Origin: Sulfurimonas sp.
GTDB lineage: Bacteria > Campylobacterota > Campylobacteria > Campylobacterales > Sulfurimonadaceae
Length of the DNA stretch: 15,668 bases
Reading direction: 5' to 3'
NCBI GenBank assembly: GCA_012963655.1
Contig: DTVI01000424.1
Span: forward strand, 1 to 15,668
A program made the position numbers and the translations under genes. Below are positions 7,502-15,199 of this stretch, one piece after another. Under the pieces are notes generated by a model. It was given only the letters and a program-made list of their open reading frames with translations, was not told the DNA's origin and made no database searches. Within the stretch, counting starts at the first letter, position 1. Each line of letters starts with the position of its first letter.

Positions 7502-7705
7502 GTTGAGTCCTTTACTAGGAATATATGAATCCCTGAAAAATTTATGCTTATATTGAACCCTACTTTTACATAAAGTTTTCTTATAAAAAAAACTTATATT
7601 TATTTGTATTAAAAAAATTGAAATATAACATTAAATTATCTTATATAAAAACAATTTGATTGGTAGTACACTCCTTAAGATATTTAGGATAGAAAAAGAG
7701 AAAAT

Positions 7706-8052
7706 ATGTATGTTAAAGTTGCAGTAATCATGTTTATTTTATTTAGTTGTTCTATTAATGCTCGAACAAATTATTCTCAAAATGGTATTATTACTTATAA
7801 AAAACTGTGTAAACATTGTTGCGGGAATCCTTATCAGAGTGCGGCGATGTTAAAGAAAAAAGAGTAAAAAAAATGTTTAATGATAATGATAAAAAGTTTC
7901 TTAGCGTACATATGAAAAACAGGGAGGCAATGATGAACTTGAATAAGTCTTATTATAGAAATCGTCATCGTAATTTGGTAAAATTTTTGATTTCAAGTGC
8001 AAGTGATTCTACTGTAGTTCCAGCTTGTGATGGAAATTTTTGTGGGGATTAG
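7706..8052 (+). pseudogene. Small secreted cysteine-containing protein, frameshifted (cytochrome c-like?)
   Basis: The frame from ATG 7706 encodes 53 residues: a signal peptide (MYVKVAVIMFILFSCSINA), then ITYKKLCKHCCGNPYQSAAM, ending at TAA 7865-7867. A second frame, offset by one base, runs open to TAG 8050-8052 and looks like the missing continuation (KKMFNDNDKKFLSVH ... NLVKFLISSASDSTVVPACD). It has no ribosome binding site or signal peptide of its own. One extra A in the A6 run at 7856-7861 would join them into a secreted protein of 115 residues. The CKHCCG motif has the spacing of a cytochrome c haem site (CxxCHG), but a Cys stands where the haem-ligating His would be (TGC; CAC would need two transitions). 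Causes could be a true mutation, homopolymer phase variation, slippage, or a sequencing error. Family assignment is tentative. Confidence 0.6.
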
Positions 8053-8065
8053 TTATAATCCAAGC

Positions 8066-8977
8066 ATGTACAAAAAAATTCTAATTACACTTTTACTTTT
8101 ATTCTTAGTGCAACTGTCTTTTATTAAGGTGATTGATAAGGTAGGGACTGAACATTTAGATAATGCCCTGGTTCGGTCTCTTAGTGCCTTTGCTATTGCT
8201 AGAGGTTTAAATGGTCTTATTTCTGTGGTTCAAGGCACTGAGATATATGCTACGCCAGCAGGTGTAGGAGTGAACTTTGCGGTAGGTCAAATTGTTGATC
8301 CTATGAATGATATGGTTGAAAGATTTTCATGGGTTATGTTAATGAGTTCTGTTTCCTTAGGCATGCAAAAACTTCTTCTTGAACTTGGACAAACTCAATT
8401 TTTTCAAGTTCTACTTTTACTTAGTGTACTCGCTCTTTTATGTGTCTTATGGATACCAGTATTTTGGAATAAAAAGAGTTTTAATCTAATTTTTAAATCT
8501 TTTATTATTTTATCTTTTTTACGTTTTCTCATTCCCTTGATTATCATCATGAATGAAGAAATATATACCTATAGCTTTGCATCACAATACTTAGAAGCTG
8601 AGAACTCTTTATCTTACTCCCAAGATGATATTTCAAAGGTAATAAAGAAGGTTAAAGTATTAGAAACAGCAAGTAAGAATATTTCTCATTCTAAGAATAA
8701 GGGTTTATGGAATGAAACAAAAGATTATATAAACGACTTGGGTGAATCTTTTAATTTGAAAAGATATTATGAGAAGCTTCACAAAGAAGTTGAAAAAGTA
8801 CTTTTAAGTTTAAAAAATACTTTTGATCATGCTATCAATGATATGCTGTCTTTAATATCTATTTTTATTATGCAAAGTGTCGTATTACCTCTGTTTTCTT
8901 TATGGTTATTGATGAAGCTTTTTCAAGGTTTCATGAAAAAAGACATTGCCCAGTTTATTGTAGACAAAACGAATTGA
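8066..8977 (+). CDS. Conserved-looking integral membrane protein of unknown function
   Basis: 303 residues from ATG 8066; the frame extends upstream to GTG 8027/ATG 8030. The 8066 start is preferred because it begins directly with MYKKILITLLLLFLVQLSFI, an N-terminal membrane anchor, and avoids overlapping the upstream gene. Hydrophobic segments lie at about 5-23, 114-134, 140-162 and 261-287. Residues 45-100 contain a Gly-rich, well-structured block (RGLNGLISVVQGTEIYATPA, then GVGVNFAVGQIVDPMNDMVE). This looks like the conserved core of a family of hypothetical membrane proteins that I recall from marine Gammaproteobacteria. Residues 163-260 are a charged helical region between the last membrane segments. 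No catalytic motif is seen. A TATAAT lies 7 bases before the ATG and no good ribosome binding site is present, so expression may be leaderless or coupled to the gene upstream. Confidence 0.8.
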   Translation: MYKKILITLLLLFLVQLSFIKVIDKVGTEHLDNALVRSLSAFAIARGLNGLISVVQGTEIYATPAGVGVNFAVGQIVDPMNDMVERFSWVMLMSSVSLGMQKLLLELGQTQFFQVLLLLSVLALLCVLWIPVFWNKKSFNLIFKSFIILSFLRFLIPLIIIMNEEIYTYSFASQYLEAENSLSYSQDDISKVIKKVKVLETASKNISHSKNKGLWNETKDYINDLGESFNLKRYYEKLHKEVEKVLLSLKNTFDHAINDMLSLISIFIMQSVVLPLFSLWLLMKLFQGFMKKDIAQFIVDKTN

Positions 8978-9023
8978 TATAAATGATGGTCTTCAGTATA
9001 TATAAGATTACCCTGTTCTTAAA

Positions 9024-9311
9024 CTAGAGCCTTTTTACCTTCAAAATTTCAGACAAGCCTAAATCGTCTAAAAGCTCAAAAAGTATTTCGCTTCCTGTTT
9101 GTAGGCTAAGATTAACTCCATCTTGATTTACAAGTTTCACTAAATGCCCTATAAGTGATGAATTAATAACTAATGAATCATATATTATTAAGATAATATT
9201 CTTATGATTTTCACAAGCAGTGGTAAGGGCATTTTCAATAGACTCGAAATCACCAATAGAGGAGATGTTTCCTCTGACTGAGACAACATTATTATTACTT
9301 TTTAATTGCAT
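9024..9311 (-). CDS. STAS-domain anti-sigma-factor antagonist-like protein
   Basis: A 95-residue single-domain protein with the alternating strand-helix pattern of STAS (SpoIIAA/RsbV-like) antagonists. The segment IIYDSLVINSSLIGHLVKLV (40-60) corresponds to the conserved strand and helix that carry the regulated serine; S51 or S52 is the likely phosphorylation site. The C-terminal ELLDDLGLSEILKV matches the usual end of the fold. The gene begins 13 bases after the stop of the phosphatase/kinase fusion upstream on the same strand, so the two are almost surely co-transcribed. In partner switching, the kinase phosphorylates the STAS protein, the PP2C domain removes the phosphate, and the free form binds a target. 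The target here is unknown. GGAAAT lies before the ATG. Confidence 0.82.
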   Translation of the reverse strand: MQLKSNNNVVSVRGNISSIGDFESIENALTTACENHKNIILIIYDSLVINSSLIGHLVKLVNQDGVNLSLQTGSEILFELLDDLGLSEILKVKRL

Positions 9312-9324
9312 GTTAATTTCCTAT

Positions 9325-11013
9325 TTATGAGATGTGACTTGGTATATACTTATGTAAGATAACGTGATTTCCTTTTGGGGAATAATATATAGCATCTACC
9401 ATTTTTTTAGCGATTTTAAAACCGCGACCATTTACGCTAGAGGTGTCAAAAATTAATTTTTTAAATATTTTTGTATCAAATCCTTCTCCTTCATCTTCTA
9501 TGTCAAATTTTAAACATTTACCTTTTCCCTCTGTATAGATAAGATAATTAATTTTCATTTCTTTTTTTCCATAACTAAGTTCTCTTTGCCTTAACTCATT
9601 CTCAAACTTACCCTCTAAAAGAAGTTTCTTTTTTTGCTCATTTGAAATTTGTAAGTTCCCATGTTCGTAAGCATTCATTATCATTTCTGTAAAAATCATT
9701 CCAAGTTTTGAGGTATGAATGTGATCTATTCCCTTATCTATTAAATAAGTGTGAAAATTCGCGATAACTATATCTATCTCTTTAATATTAGTGAAACAAC
9801 TTAGGCTAACCATTTTTTCTTTTTTAAGTTGCCGTTTTTGGAAAAATAAAAGAGTGATATCATCATCTGGATTTGGAACCTTAGAATAAAGTTTTCTAAG
9901 AAAAGAAGAACATGTATTAGAATTTTTAAAGTCCTCTTTTAAATGAGAAAAATATAGTTCACCATTTTCTAAGCTACTTTCAATGAGTCCATCACTATAA
10001 AAAAGCATTTTATCTATATTATGAACCTCATGGCACTGTATATTAAATTTTGAATTATGAACAGAAATAGGGAGGTTGTTAGTTTTAATTTTAATTAAAT
10101 TATTTTGTTTATCACACATTAGTATGGGGGGCATTCCATAAGAAGACACAGATAATGTTTGCTCAAAAAAATCTAACTCTGCAAATAAAACGGAAAGTAC
10201 TTCCTCATTAAGTAAACTTTTGGTGATATAGTTATTAAATTCTTGCATAAAGTTTGTAAAATTAAAGTCTTGTTTATATGTATCTATTAAATGATTAATA
10301 TAACTTGAGGCAATAATAGAAGTAACAGAGGCAGACACTCCTTTGCCCATAGCATCAATAATAAAAAAGAAGGCTCTTTTTTCATCTAAAGAACGAATGG
10401 AATAGGTGTCTCCACTAAGTATGTCATAAGGACGGTAAGATCCATCAAGGTACCATAAAACATCTTCTTCTTGTTGATAATAGCTATAATAAAAATCATT
10501 TCTAATAGCCTGATGCTCTTTTAAAAAGGCCTGCTTCTCTTGTTTCTTATGATAAATTTTTTGATCTTTGAGTTGTTCTAATTCTTCTCGTTTTATTTTT
10601 TGAGTAGCCCTATAAAAATATATGGGCTCAATAGTCTGATTTAAAACATCATGAAGAGCTTCTTGGATGATTGGTTTAGTGAGTGAATGGGTGACATTTA
10701 GGTTAAGTGCTTGTTGATATACTTCATATTCTTCACTGGCCGTAACAAGGATGATAGGAATATTTTTGTTAGTTTTTCGAATAGAACTAATTAGCTCAAT
10801 ACCATTTATAGTTGGCATTTGGTAGTCTGTTATAAGAAGGTCGAAATTTTCTTCTTCAAAATAAGATAAGGCTTCTTTTGCATTTTTAGCAAGCACAATA
10901 TTTTTAAACATATTTTTTAAAAATAATTTAAACAATTGTAGGGTTGTAGAATCATCATCAACAATTAAAATGTTCATATCTTTATAAATATTTATAGTAT
11001 ATGTTTCCGTCAT
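9325..11013 (-). CDS. Response regulator fused to PP2C phosphatase and HATPase (partner-switch controller)
   Basis: 562 cytoplasmic residues in three modules. Residues 10-125 are a receiver with acidic pocket D19/D20, phospho-acceptor D63 (LLITDYQMP), T91 and K113. A helical, charged linker (about 135-185) follows. Residues about 190-395 are a SpoIIE-type PP2C phosphatase with metal-site acids in SGDTYS (D202), IIDAMGKG (D220), YSDGLIE (D341) and NPDDDITL (D383-385). Residues about 405-560 are an RsbW-like HATPase with N-box EMIMNAYEHGN (N447), DEGEGFD (D507) and GRGFKIAKKM. All key residues are present. The same order occurs in Pseudomonas HsbR, which acts on the STAS protein HsbA; Vibrio SypE has related parts. 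The STAS gene follows after 13 bases. A receiver phosphorylated by an unseen kinase would tip the balance between dephosphorylation and phosphorylation. The ribosome binding site is weak (GTAAG). Confidence 0.93.
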   Translation of the reverse strand: MTETYTINIYKDMNILIVDDDSTTLQLFKLFLKNMFKNIVLAKNAKEALSYFEEENFDLLITDYQMPTINGIELISSIRKTNKNIPIILVTASEEYEVYQQALNLNVTHSLTKPIIQEALHDVLNQTIEPIYFYRATQKIKREELEQLKDQKIYHKKQEKQAFLKEHQAIRNDFYYSYYQQEEDVLWYLDGSYRPYDILSGDTYSIRSLDEKRAFFFIIDAMGKGVSASVTSIIASSYINHLIDTYKQDFNFTNFMQEFNNYITKSLLNEEVLSVLFAELDFFEQTLSVSSYGMPPILMCDKQNNLIKIKTNNLPISVHNSKFNIQCHEVHNIDKMLFYSDGLIESSLENGELYFSHLKEDFKNSNTCSSFLRKLYSKVPNPDDDITLLFFQKRQLKKEKMVSLSCFTNIKEIDIVIANFHTYLIDKGIDHIHTSKLGMIFTEMIMNAYEHGNLQISNEQKKKLLLEGKFENELRQRELSYGKKEMKINYLIYTEGKGKCLKFDIEDEGEGFDTKIFKKLIFDTSSVNGRGFKIAKKMVDAIYYSPKGNHVILHKYIPSHIS

Positions 11014-11082
11014 CTTACAACTTTATCACAAAATTGTTAAGTAATGTTTATTTTTGGAGTTAATATAAATTCTTTATTGCTG

Positions 11083-11091
11083 TGTTATACT
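11083..11091 (+). promoter_or_regulatory. Extended -10 for the methyltransferase-like gene
   Basis: TGTTATACT has the extended -10 form (TG at 11083-11084, then TATACT at 11086-11091), 16 bases before the ATG at 11108. There is no good -35; the upstream DNA is T-rich. On the other strand TATATT (11067 down to 11062) may serve the divergent phosphatase/kinase gene, with about 45 bases of leader. Confidence 0.4.
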
Positions 11092-11107
11092 TTTAAAAAG
11101 TGATGAC

Positions 11108-11548
11108 ATGTTGATTTCGCGTCTTTTAGTATTTTTCCAATTCTTTTGTTTATGCTTACTCTTTGTTCCCCTATATATTATCCCTAGTCAGTATGGTTGG
11201 ATTGTTTCATTTATCTGTTTAAGCCTGGCTATTAAACTTCTTTTATGGACGGCTCAACATAATAAACTAGGTAATTTCAATATTGTTCCTGAGATAAAAG
11301 AAGGGGGCCAACTGATACAAACAGGTCCTTATAAATTTATTAGGCATCCCATGTATACCTCTGTCCTTTTAATTGGATTGGGTACTTTGGCTTATAGCTT
11401 TGCTTTTTTTAAAATTATCATTATGTTTGTTTTGGTTCTTGTTATGGTCATAAAAGCAAAAAGGGAAGAAGGATTTTGGTGTGAAAGTTCATCAAAATAT
11501 AAATCATATCAAGAGAAAACAAAGATGTTTATTCCCTTTATCTTGTAG
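11108..11548 (+). CDS. Isoprenylcysteine methyltransferase-family (ICMT/PEMT-like) membrane protein
   Basis: 146 residues, mostly membrane-embedded: hydrophobic segments at about 5-25 and 30-48, and a long hairpin at about 83-115. The family signature is clear. It comprises GPYKFIRHPMY (73-83, with R79-H80-P81), then E120/E121 in KREEGF, and YKSYQEKTKMFIPFIL at the C-terminus, matching the usual Y-x2-Y-x3-T-x2-FIP ending. These residues bind AdoMet and the substrate carboxylate or amine in the family. Bacterial members methylate varied, mostly unknown, lipid-like substrates, so the substrate cannot be named. The gene is divergent from the partner-switch operon and ends one base from the stop of the opposite-strand DsrE-like gene, so transcripts overlap. 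Confidence 0.85.
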   Translation: MLISRLLVFFQFFCLCLLFVPLYIIPSQYGWIVSFICLSLAIKLLLWTAQHNKLGNFNIVPEIKEGGQLIQTGPYKFIRHPMYTSVLLIGLGTLAYSFAFFKIIIMFVLVLVMVIKAKREEGFWCESSSKYKSYQEKTKMFIPFIL

Positions 11549-11549
11549 C

Positions 11550-11888
11550 TTAGAAAGAAAGGACTTTCCAGTCGTTTTGTAGACATAGGGTTAAAACCTC
11601 TCCTGTATGGATAAGTTCAACGCCTAGGTCTTGAAGTTTTTTAGATACCCCATACTCATCTGTACATACTACGCAAGCCTGAAGGGTAACACCCTTTGAC
11701 CCTATTTCTTTGAGCTTTTCTTGAAGTTCAAGGTTCTCACTTATAAGTCTAGCTGATGGGCCCCATATCATTAAGATAGCCTCATCCCAATATTGTCTAG
11801 GAAGTATGACGCTAGAATATAAAAGCACCATTTTTTTTGCGACTTCTATCTCTTCAGTGCTCCAAATAATTAAAAGTTTATTTTTCAT
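11550..11888 (-). CDS. DsrE-superfamily protein
   Basis: 112 residues, cytoplasmic, compact alpha/beta fold. LLIIWSTEEIEVAKKMVLLY (5-24), AILMIWGPSARLISEN (37-52) and VTLQACVVCTDEYGVSKKL (67-85), with the ending NDWKVLSF, match the DsrE-like group, whose members often handle sulphur as persulphide relays or bind small ligands. The candidate reactive cysteines are C72 and C75 in ACVVC, with C102 near the end. Small orphan DsrE-like proteins are common in sulphur-metabolising Campylobacterota, but no sulphur oxidation or tRNA-thiolation genes are beside it here, so the substrate is unknown. It is convergent with the methyltransferase-like gene, with a one-base gap. Confidence 0.8.
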   Translation of the reverse strand: MKNKLLIIWSTEEIEVAKKMVLLYSSVILPRQYWDEAILMIWGPSARLISENLELQEKLKEIGSKGVTLQACVVCTDEYGVSKKLQDLGVELIHTGEVLTLCLQNDWKVLSF

Positions 11889-11945
11889 TTATGTTCTTTT
11901 TTCCTTAGGATAACACCTATAAGGATTTTTATACTATATCTTTTG

Positions 11946-11951
11946 TATAAT
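11946..11951 (+). promoter_or_regulatory. -10 box for glyQ
   Basis: A perfect TATAAT lies 38 bases before the glyQ ATG, with a T-rich upstream stretch and no clear -35, as is common in AT-rich Campylobacterota promoters. The leader would contain the small inverted repeat ATAGC-TAA-GCTAT and the GGAGA ribosome binding site at 11981-11985. Confidence 0.55.
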
Positions 11952-11989
11952 TCGCGTAATTTATATAGCTAAGCTATTATGGAGACAAG

Positions 11990-12874
11990 ATGATTACTTT
12001 TAGTGACTTACTTTTAAAACTTCAAATGTTCTGGAAAGAGCAGGGTTGTAACATTGTTCAGCCTTATGATATATCTTCAGGAGCAGGAACCTTTCATCCT
12101 GCAACTTTTTTACGCTCACTTGATTGTAAACCTTGGTCAGTTGCTTATGTGGCACCAAGCCGTCGTCCAACTGATGGACGTTATGGTGAAAATCCTAACC
12201 GTCTTGGTTCATATTATCAGTTTCAAGCACTTATTAAACCAAGCCCTGACAATATTCAAGAACTTTATTTAAAATCTTTAGAATACTTAGGTCTAGATTT
12301 ATCTAAGCATGATATTCGTTTTGTAGAAGATAACTGGGAATCACCAACTCTTGGTGCCTGGGGCCTTGGTTGGGAAGTATGGTTAAATGGTATGGAAGTA
12401 ACACAGTTTACCTACTTTCAACAAGTTGGTGGTATTGCTTGTGATCCTGTTGCTGTTGAGATTACTTATGGAACAGAGCGTCTTGCAATGTATCTTCAAG
12501 GTGTTGATAATATTTTTGACATTGTTTGGAATGAAAATGAACATGGAAAGACACTTTATAGAGATATTCACAAAGAAAGTGAAATACAGTTTTCAAAATA
12601 TAATTTTGAAATAGCTGATACTGACATGCTTTTTAAAGACTTTGATGCAAAAGCGGCTGAATGTAAACGCACTATAGAAGCTGAGCTTCCTCTACCTGCA
12701 TATGACTTATGTATGGCAGCTTCAAATACCTTCAATGTCCTTGATGCTAGAAAGGCTATTTCAGCAACTGAAAGAGCTAACTACATCTTACAAATTCGTG
12801 ATCTTTCAAAGGGTTGTGCTGAACTTTATAAGGCACAAGAAGAAGAACGTAACCTTAGAATTCTTGCTAATTAA
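11990..12874 (+). CDS. glyQ: Glycyl-tRNA synthetase alpha subunit
   Basis: Catalytic subunit of the bacterial alpha2-beta2 glycyl-tRNA synthetase, which activates glycine and charges tRNA-Gly. The 294 residues (E. coli about 303) cover the whole class II core. Visible blocks are QPYDISSGAGTFHPATFLRS (24-43), APSRRPTDGRYGENPNR (55-71), WESPTLGAWGLGWEVWLNG (116-134), and the motif 3 region EITYGTERLAMYLQG (157-171, with R164). The helical C-terminal part has AYDLCMAASNTFNVLDARKA (237-256). The sequence is very conserved and intact. The beta-subunit gene glyS does not follow: the next gene is a helicase behind a strong terminator, so glyS must lie elsewhere, a separation that I recall as usual in Campylobacterota. 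The ATG is supported by GGAGA five bases upstream. Confidence 0.98.
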   Translation: MITFSDLLLKLQMFWKEQGCNIVQPYDISSGAGTFHPATFLRSLDCKPWSVAYVAPSRRPTDGRYGENPNRLGSYYQFQALIKPSPDNIQELYLKSLEYLGLDLSKHDIRFVEDNWESPTLGAWGLGWEVWLNGMEVTQFTYFQQVGGIACDPVAVEITYGTERLAMYLQGVDNIFDIVWNENEHGKTLYRDIHKESEIQFSKYNFEIADTDMLFKDFDAKAAECKRTIEAELPLPAYDLCMAASNTFNVLDARKAISATERANYILQIRDLSKGCAELYKAQEEERNLRILAN

Positions 12875-12875
12875 G

Positions 12876-12899
12876 ATATTGCGAAATGCAATATTTTTT
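12876..12899 (+). terminator. Intrinsic terminator of glyQ
   Basis: ATATTGC-GAAAT-GCAATAT is a perfect 7-base-pair stem with a 5-base loop, immediately followed by a T-tract (TTTTT, continuing TCTTT). It starts one base after the glyQ stop codon. This is the clearest terminator in the window. Confidence 0.85.
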
Positions 12900-12932
12900 C
12901 TTTAAACATTATCTTAATGTATAGTTCTTATT

Positions 12933-15197
12933 ATGAATAAAAAACTCATTGGTCAAATTGACACTATTATATACCAGAATGAGGGGTTTTTTATTGCCGT
13001 ACTTTCTGATAAAACAAAAATATCAGGTGAATATTTAGAAGCACCTGTAGATAGCTTAAAAGGCGCTGCTGTCACTCTTGAAGGAGAGATGGTTGAGCAT
13101 AAGAAGCATGGAGGTACCTTTAAGTGTACCTCTATTAGAGTAAATCAATCTGAACTGTTTTTCTTTTTAAACCGAGTGGTTAAAGGCTTTACTAAAAAAC
13201 TTACCAGTGAGCTTATTGAAAAGTTTGGTGAAGAAGGTCTTATTGATGTTCTTGATAATGATATACAAAAGCTTTTAGATTTTAAAGGCGTTAAAGAAAA
13301 AAAGCTTGAACGCATACAAAAATCATGGAAACAATTTCGCTCTATTCGAGAATTAGGTGAATTCTTAGCACCTTTTGATGTTAGTCCTGCAATGATTACC
13401 ATAATTGCCTCAGCGCTTAAAGAAATGACTGCTCCTGCTGAAAAAATCAAAAAAAATCCTTATATTCTTACAAATATTAAAGGCATAGGTTTTAAACGCG
13501 CAGATGAGATAGCCAAAAAGATGGGAGTAGAGGACTTAGATGAGAACCGTCTTAATTCAGCTACCTCATATCTTATAAGAGAACTATGCGATATGCAGGG
13601 GAACTCTTGTATTTCTAAGTTTACCTTGTTTGAGCGTTTAGATGAAGAGCTTGGGATGTTTAATCAACAGTCTTTATATGAAAATACAATCTTAGAGATG
13701 GTGCATGATGGGCAGCTGCATCTTTTTGGAGACTTACTCGCTCCTGATATTTATTATTACGCAGAAAATTTCATTTTAGAATATATTAAAAAGAAATGTA
13801 AACAAGACTTTGGTGAGATAAAAAAAGACTTAGCTGCCTTTATTAAAGAGAGAGAAGCTAAGGCTGGATTTGCACTTTCAAGTGAGCAACGACGTGCAGT
13901 TGAGATACTTAATGAAGGCTCGTCGATCTTACTTTTAGTGGGTTACGCGGGAACGGGTAAATCAACTTCATCAAGGCTGATTCTTGATTTAATGGCACAA
14001 AAGGTAGGGGAAAACTCTATTATGTGTACAGCGCTTTCAGGCATAGCCTCACAACGTATTGCTGAAACAACGGGATATCAGAGTCAAACGATTCAAAGCC
14101 TTATTGTAAAGTATGAAGATAAGGATGAGGGGATGCCTTATAAGGTTATTCTTTTAGATGAGGCCTCTATGGTTAATTCTATGCTCTTTTTTCAGTTGAT
14201 TAAGATGGTAGATGATGATGCTATATTTATTATTGTGGGAGATGATGGACAACTTCCTCCTATAGGGGCAGGAAATGTACTGTCTGATATGATAAACCTT
14301 CAATTAGCACCTATGGTTAAGTTAACTAAATTATATAGACAAAACGAAAAGCAAGCCATTGCACTAATGGCACATGAGATTCGTAAGGGACAGGCTCCTA
14401 GGTTTTATGAAGAATATGATGATTTTCATTTCCAAGAAGTAAATATTCCTAATTATTACCAATTAAAAAGCTCTCTTACTAAGCCTCAGCTACAAGAACT
14501 TAGAGAAGAACATGCCCAAAGGATTTTAGCTTCTATTATGCATCTTGTTGTAAAAGAAATCCCTTTTTCAAGAGAACTTTTAAAGAAGAAACAAATCTTA
14601 AAATACCTAAATTCTTTTCAGGTTATTACACCTATGAAGGGTGGCCCATTAGGAAGTGAAAATTTAAACACTGTCCTTCAGCAATATTTTAATCCGTCCT
14701 CTAAAGAACAAGTTAAAAGAGGAAAGTACGAATATCGTGTGATGGATAAGGTTGTGCATATTAAAAATGAAAATATGCCATCAAATTCACCCTCAGGATT
14801 TAAAGAAGATGCAGAAGGTTTTGAAAAACGTATTTTTAATGGAATGGTAGGTTTAATTTTTAAAATTGATGAGGATGAAGAACAACTCTTTGTTTTTTAC
14901 CCTAATGAAGAACTTGTGGTGCAGTATGATTTTGATCAACTTAAATCTCATCTTTCCTTATCTTATGCGCTAACTATACATAAGGTTCAAGGTATGGAGT
15001 ATGAAAGTATTGTTATTCCTATCACCTTTTCGCATTTTATTATGCATAATACAAAGCTTCTATATACAGCTATAACAAGAGCTAAGAAACATTGTTATTT
15101 AGTAGGTGAAGGCGCAGCGTTTGAATCAGGTTGCAAGAAACTGGACACAACCAAAAGACAAACGGTTCTGCAAGCCTTAGTAGGCTCTGCGACTTAA
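12933..15197 (+). CDS. recD2: RecD2-type ATP-dependent DNA helicase
   Basis: 754 residues, close to the usual length of RecD2 (YrrC) superfamily 1B helicases. These unwind DNA 5' to 3' in repair and fork processing, without RecBC. Residues 1-70 look like the N-terminal OB-fold. About 75-210 are helix-hairpin-helix repeats (KLLDFKGVKEKKLERI; NIKGIGFKRADEIAKKMG). The motor begins near 310 with Q319. Walker A is G337-YAGTGKST-345, Walker B is L408-D409-E410 (VILLDEASMV), motif III is G436-DDGQLPPIG, and the motif IV arginine is R469 (LYRQ). The C-terminal domain carries TIHKVQGMEYESI (681-693) and the arginine finger R716 in YTAITRAK. All are intact. There is no recognisable ribosome binding site before the ATG, and TATAGT at 12920-12925 could produce an almost leaderless message. 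Confidence 0.93.
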   Translation: MNKKLIGQIDTIIYQNEGFFIAVLSDKTKISGEYLEAPVDSLKGAAVTLEGEMVEHKKHGGTFKCTSIRVNQSELFFFLNRVVKGFTKKLTSELIEKFGEEGLIDVLDNDIQKLLDFKGVKEKKLERIQKSWKQFRSIRELGEFLAPFDVSPAMITIIASALKEMTAPAEKIKKNPYILTNIKGIGFKRADEIAKKMGVEDLDENRLNSATSYLIRELCDMQGNSCISKFTLFERLDEELGMFNQQSLYENTILEMVHDGQLHLFGDLLAPDIYYYAENFILEYIKKKCKQDFGEIKKDLAAFIKEREAKAGFALSSEQRRAVEILNEGSSILLLVGYAGTGKSTSSRLILDLMAQKVGENSIMCTALSGIASQRIAETTGYQSQTIQSLIVKYEDKDEGMPYKVILLDEASMVNSMLFFQLIKMVDDDAIFIIVGDDGQLPPIGAGNVLSDMINLQLAPMVKLTKLYRQNEKQAIALMAHEIRKGQAPRFYEEYDDFHFQEVNIPNYYQLKSSLTKPQLQELREEHAQRILASIMHLVVKEIPFSRELLKKKQILKYLNSFQVITPMKGGPLGSENLNTVLQQYFNPSSKEQVKRGKYEYRVMDKVVHIKNENMPSNSPSGFKEDAEGFEKRIFNGMVGLIFKIDEDEEQLFVFYPNEELVVQYDFDQLKSHLSLSYALTIHKVQGMEYESIVIPITFSHFIMHNTKLLYTAITRAKKHCYLVGEGAAFESGCKKLDTTKRQTVLQALVGSAT

Positions 15198-15199
15198 GT

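Noticed and set aside
7816..8052. Independent gene starting at TTG 7816
   Set aside because: No ribosome binding site, a start inside the upstream coding frame, and no signal peptide. The sequence reads better as the continuation of the frame starting at 7706 after a one-base shift.
11958..11989. T-box or attenuator for glyQ in its leader
   Set aside because: The leader is only about 32 bases with one 5-base-pair stem; T-boxes are far larger and not expected in this phylum.
12054..12905. Several short open frames overlapping glyQ on both strands
   Set aside because: They lie in other frames of a strongly conserved synthetase and have no start signals or recognisable products.
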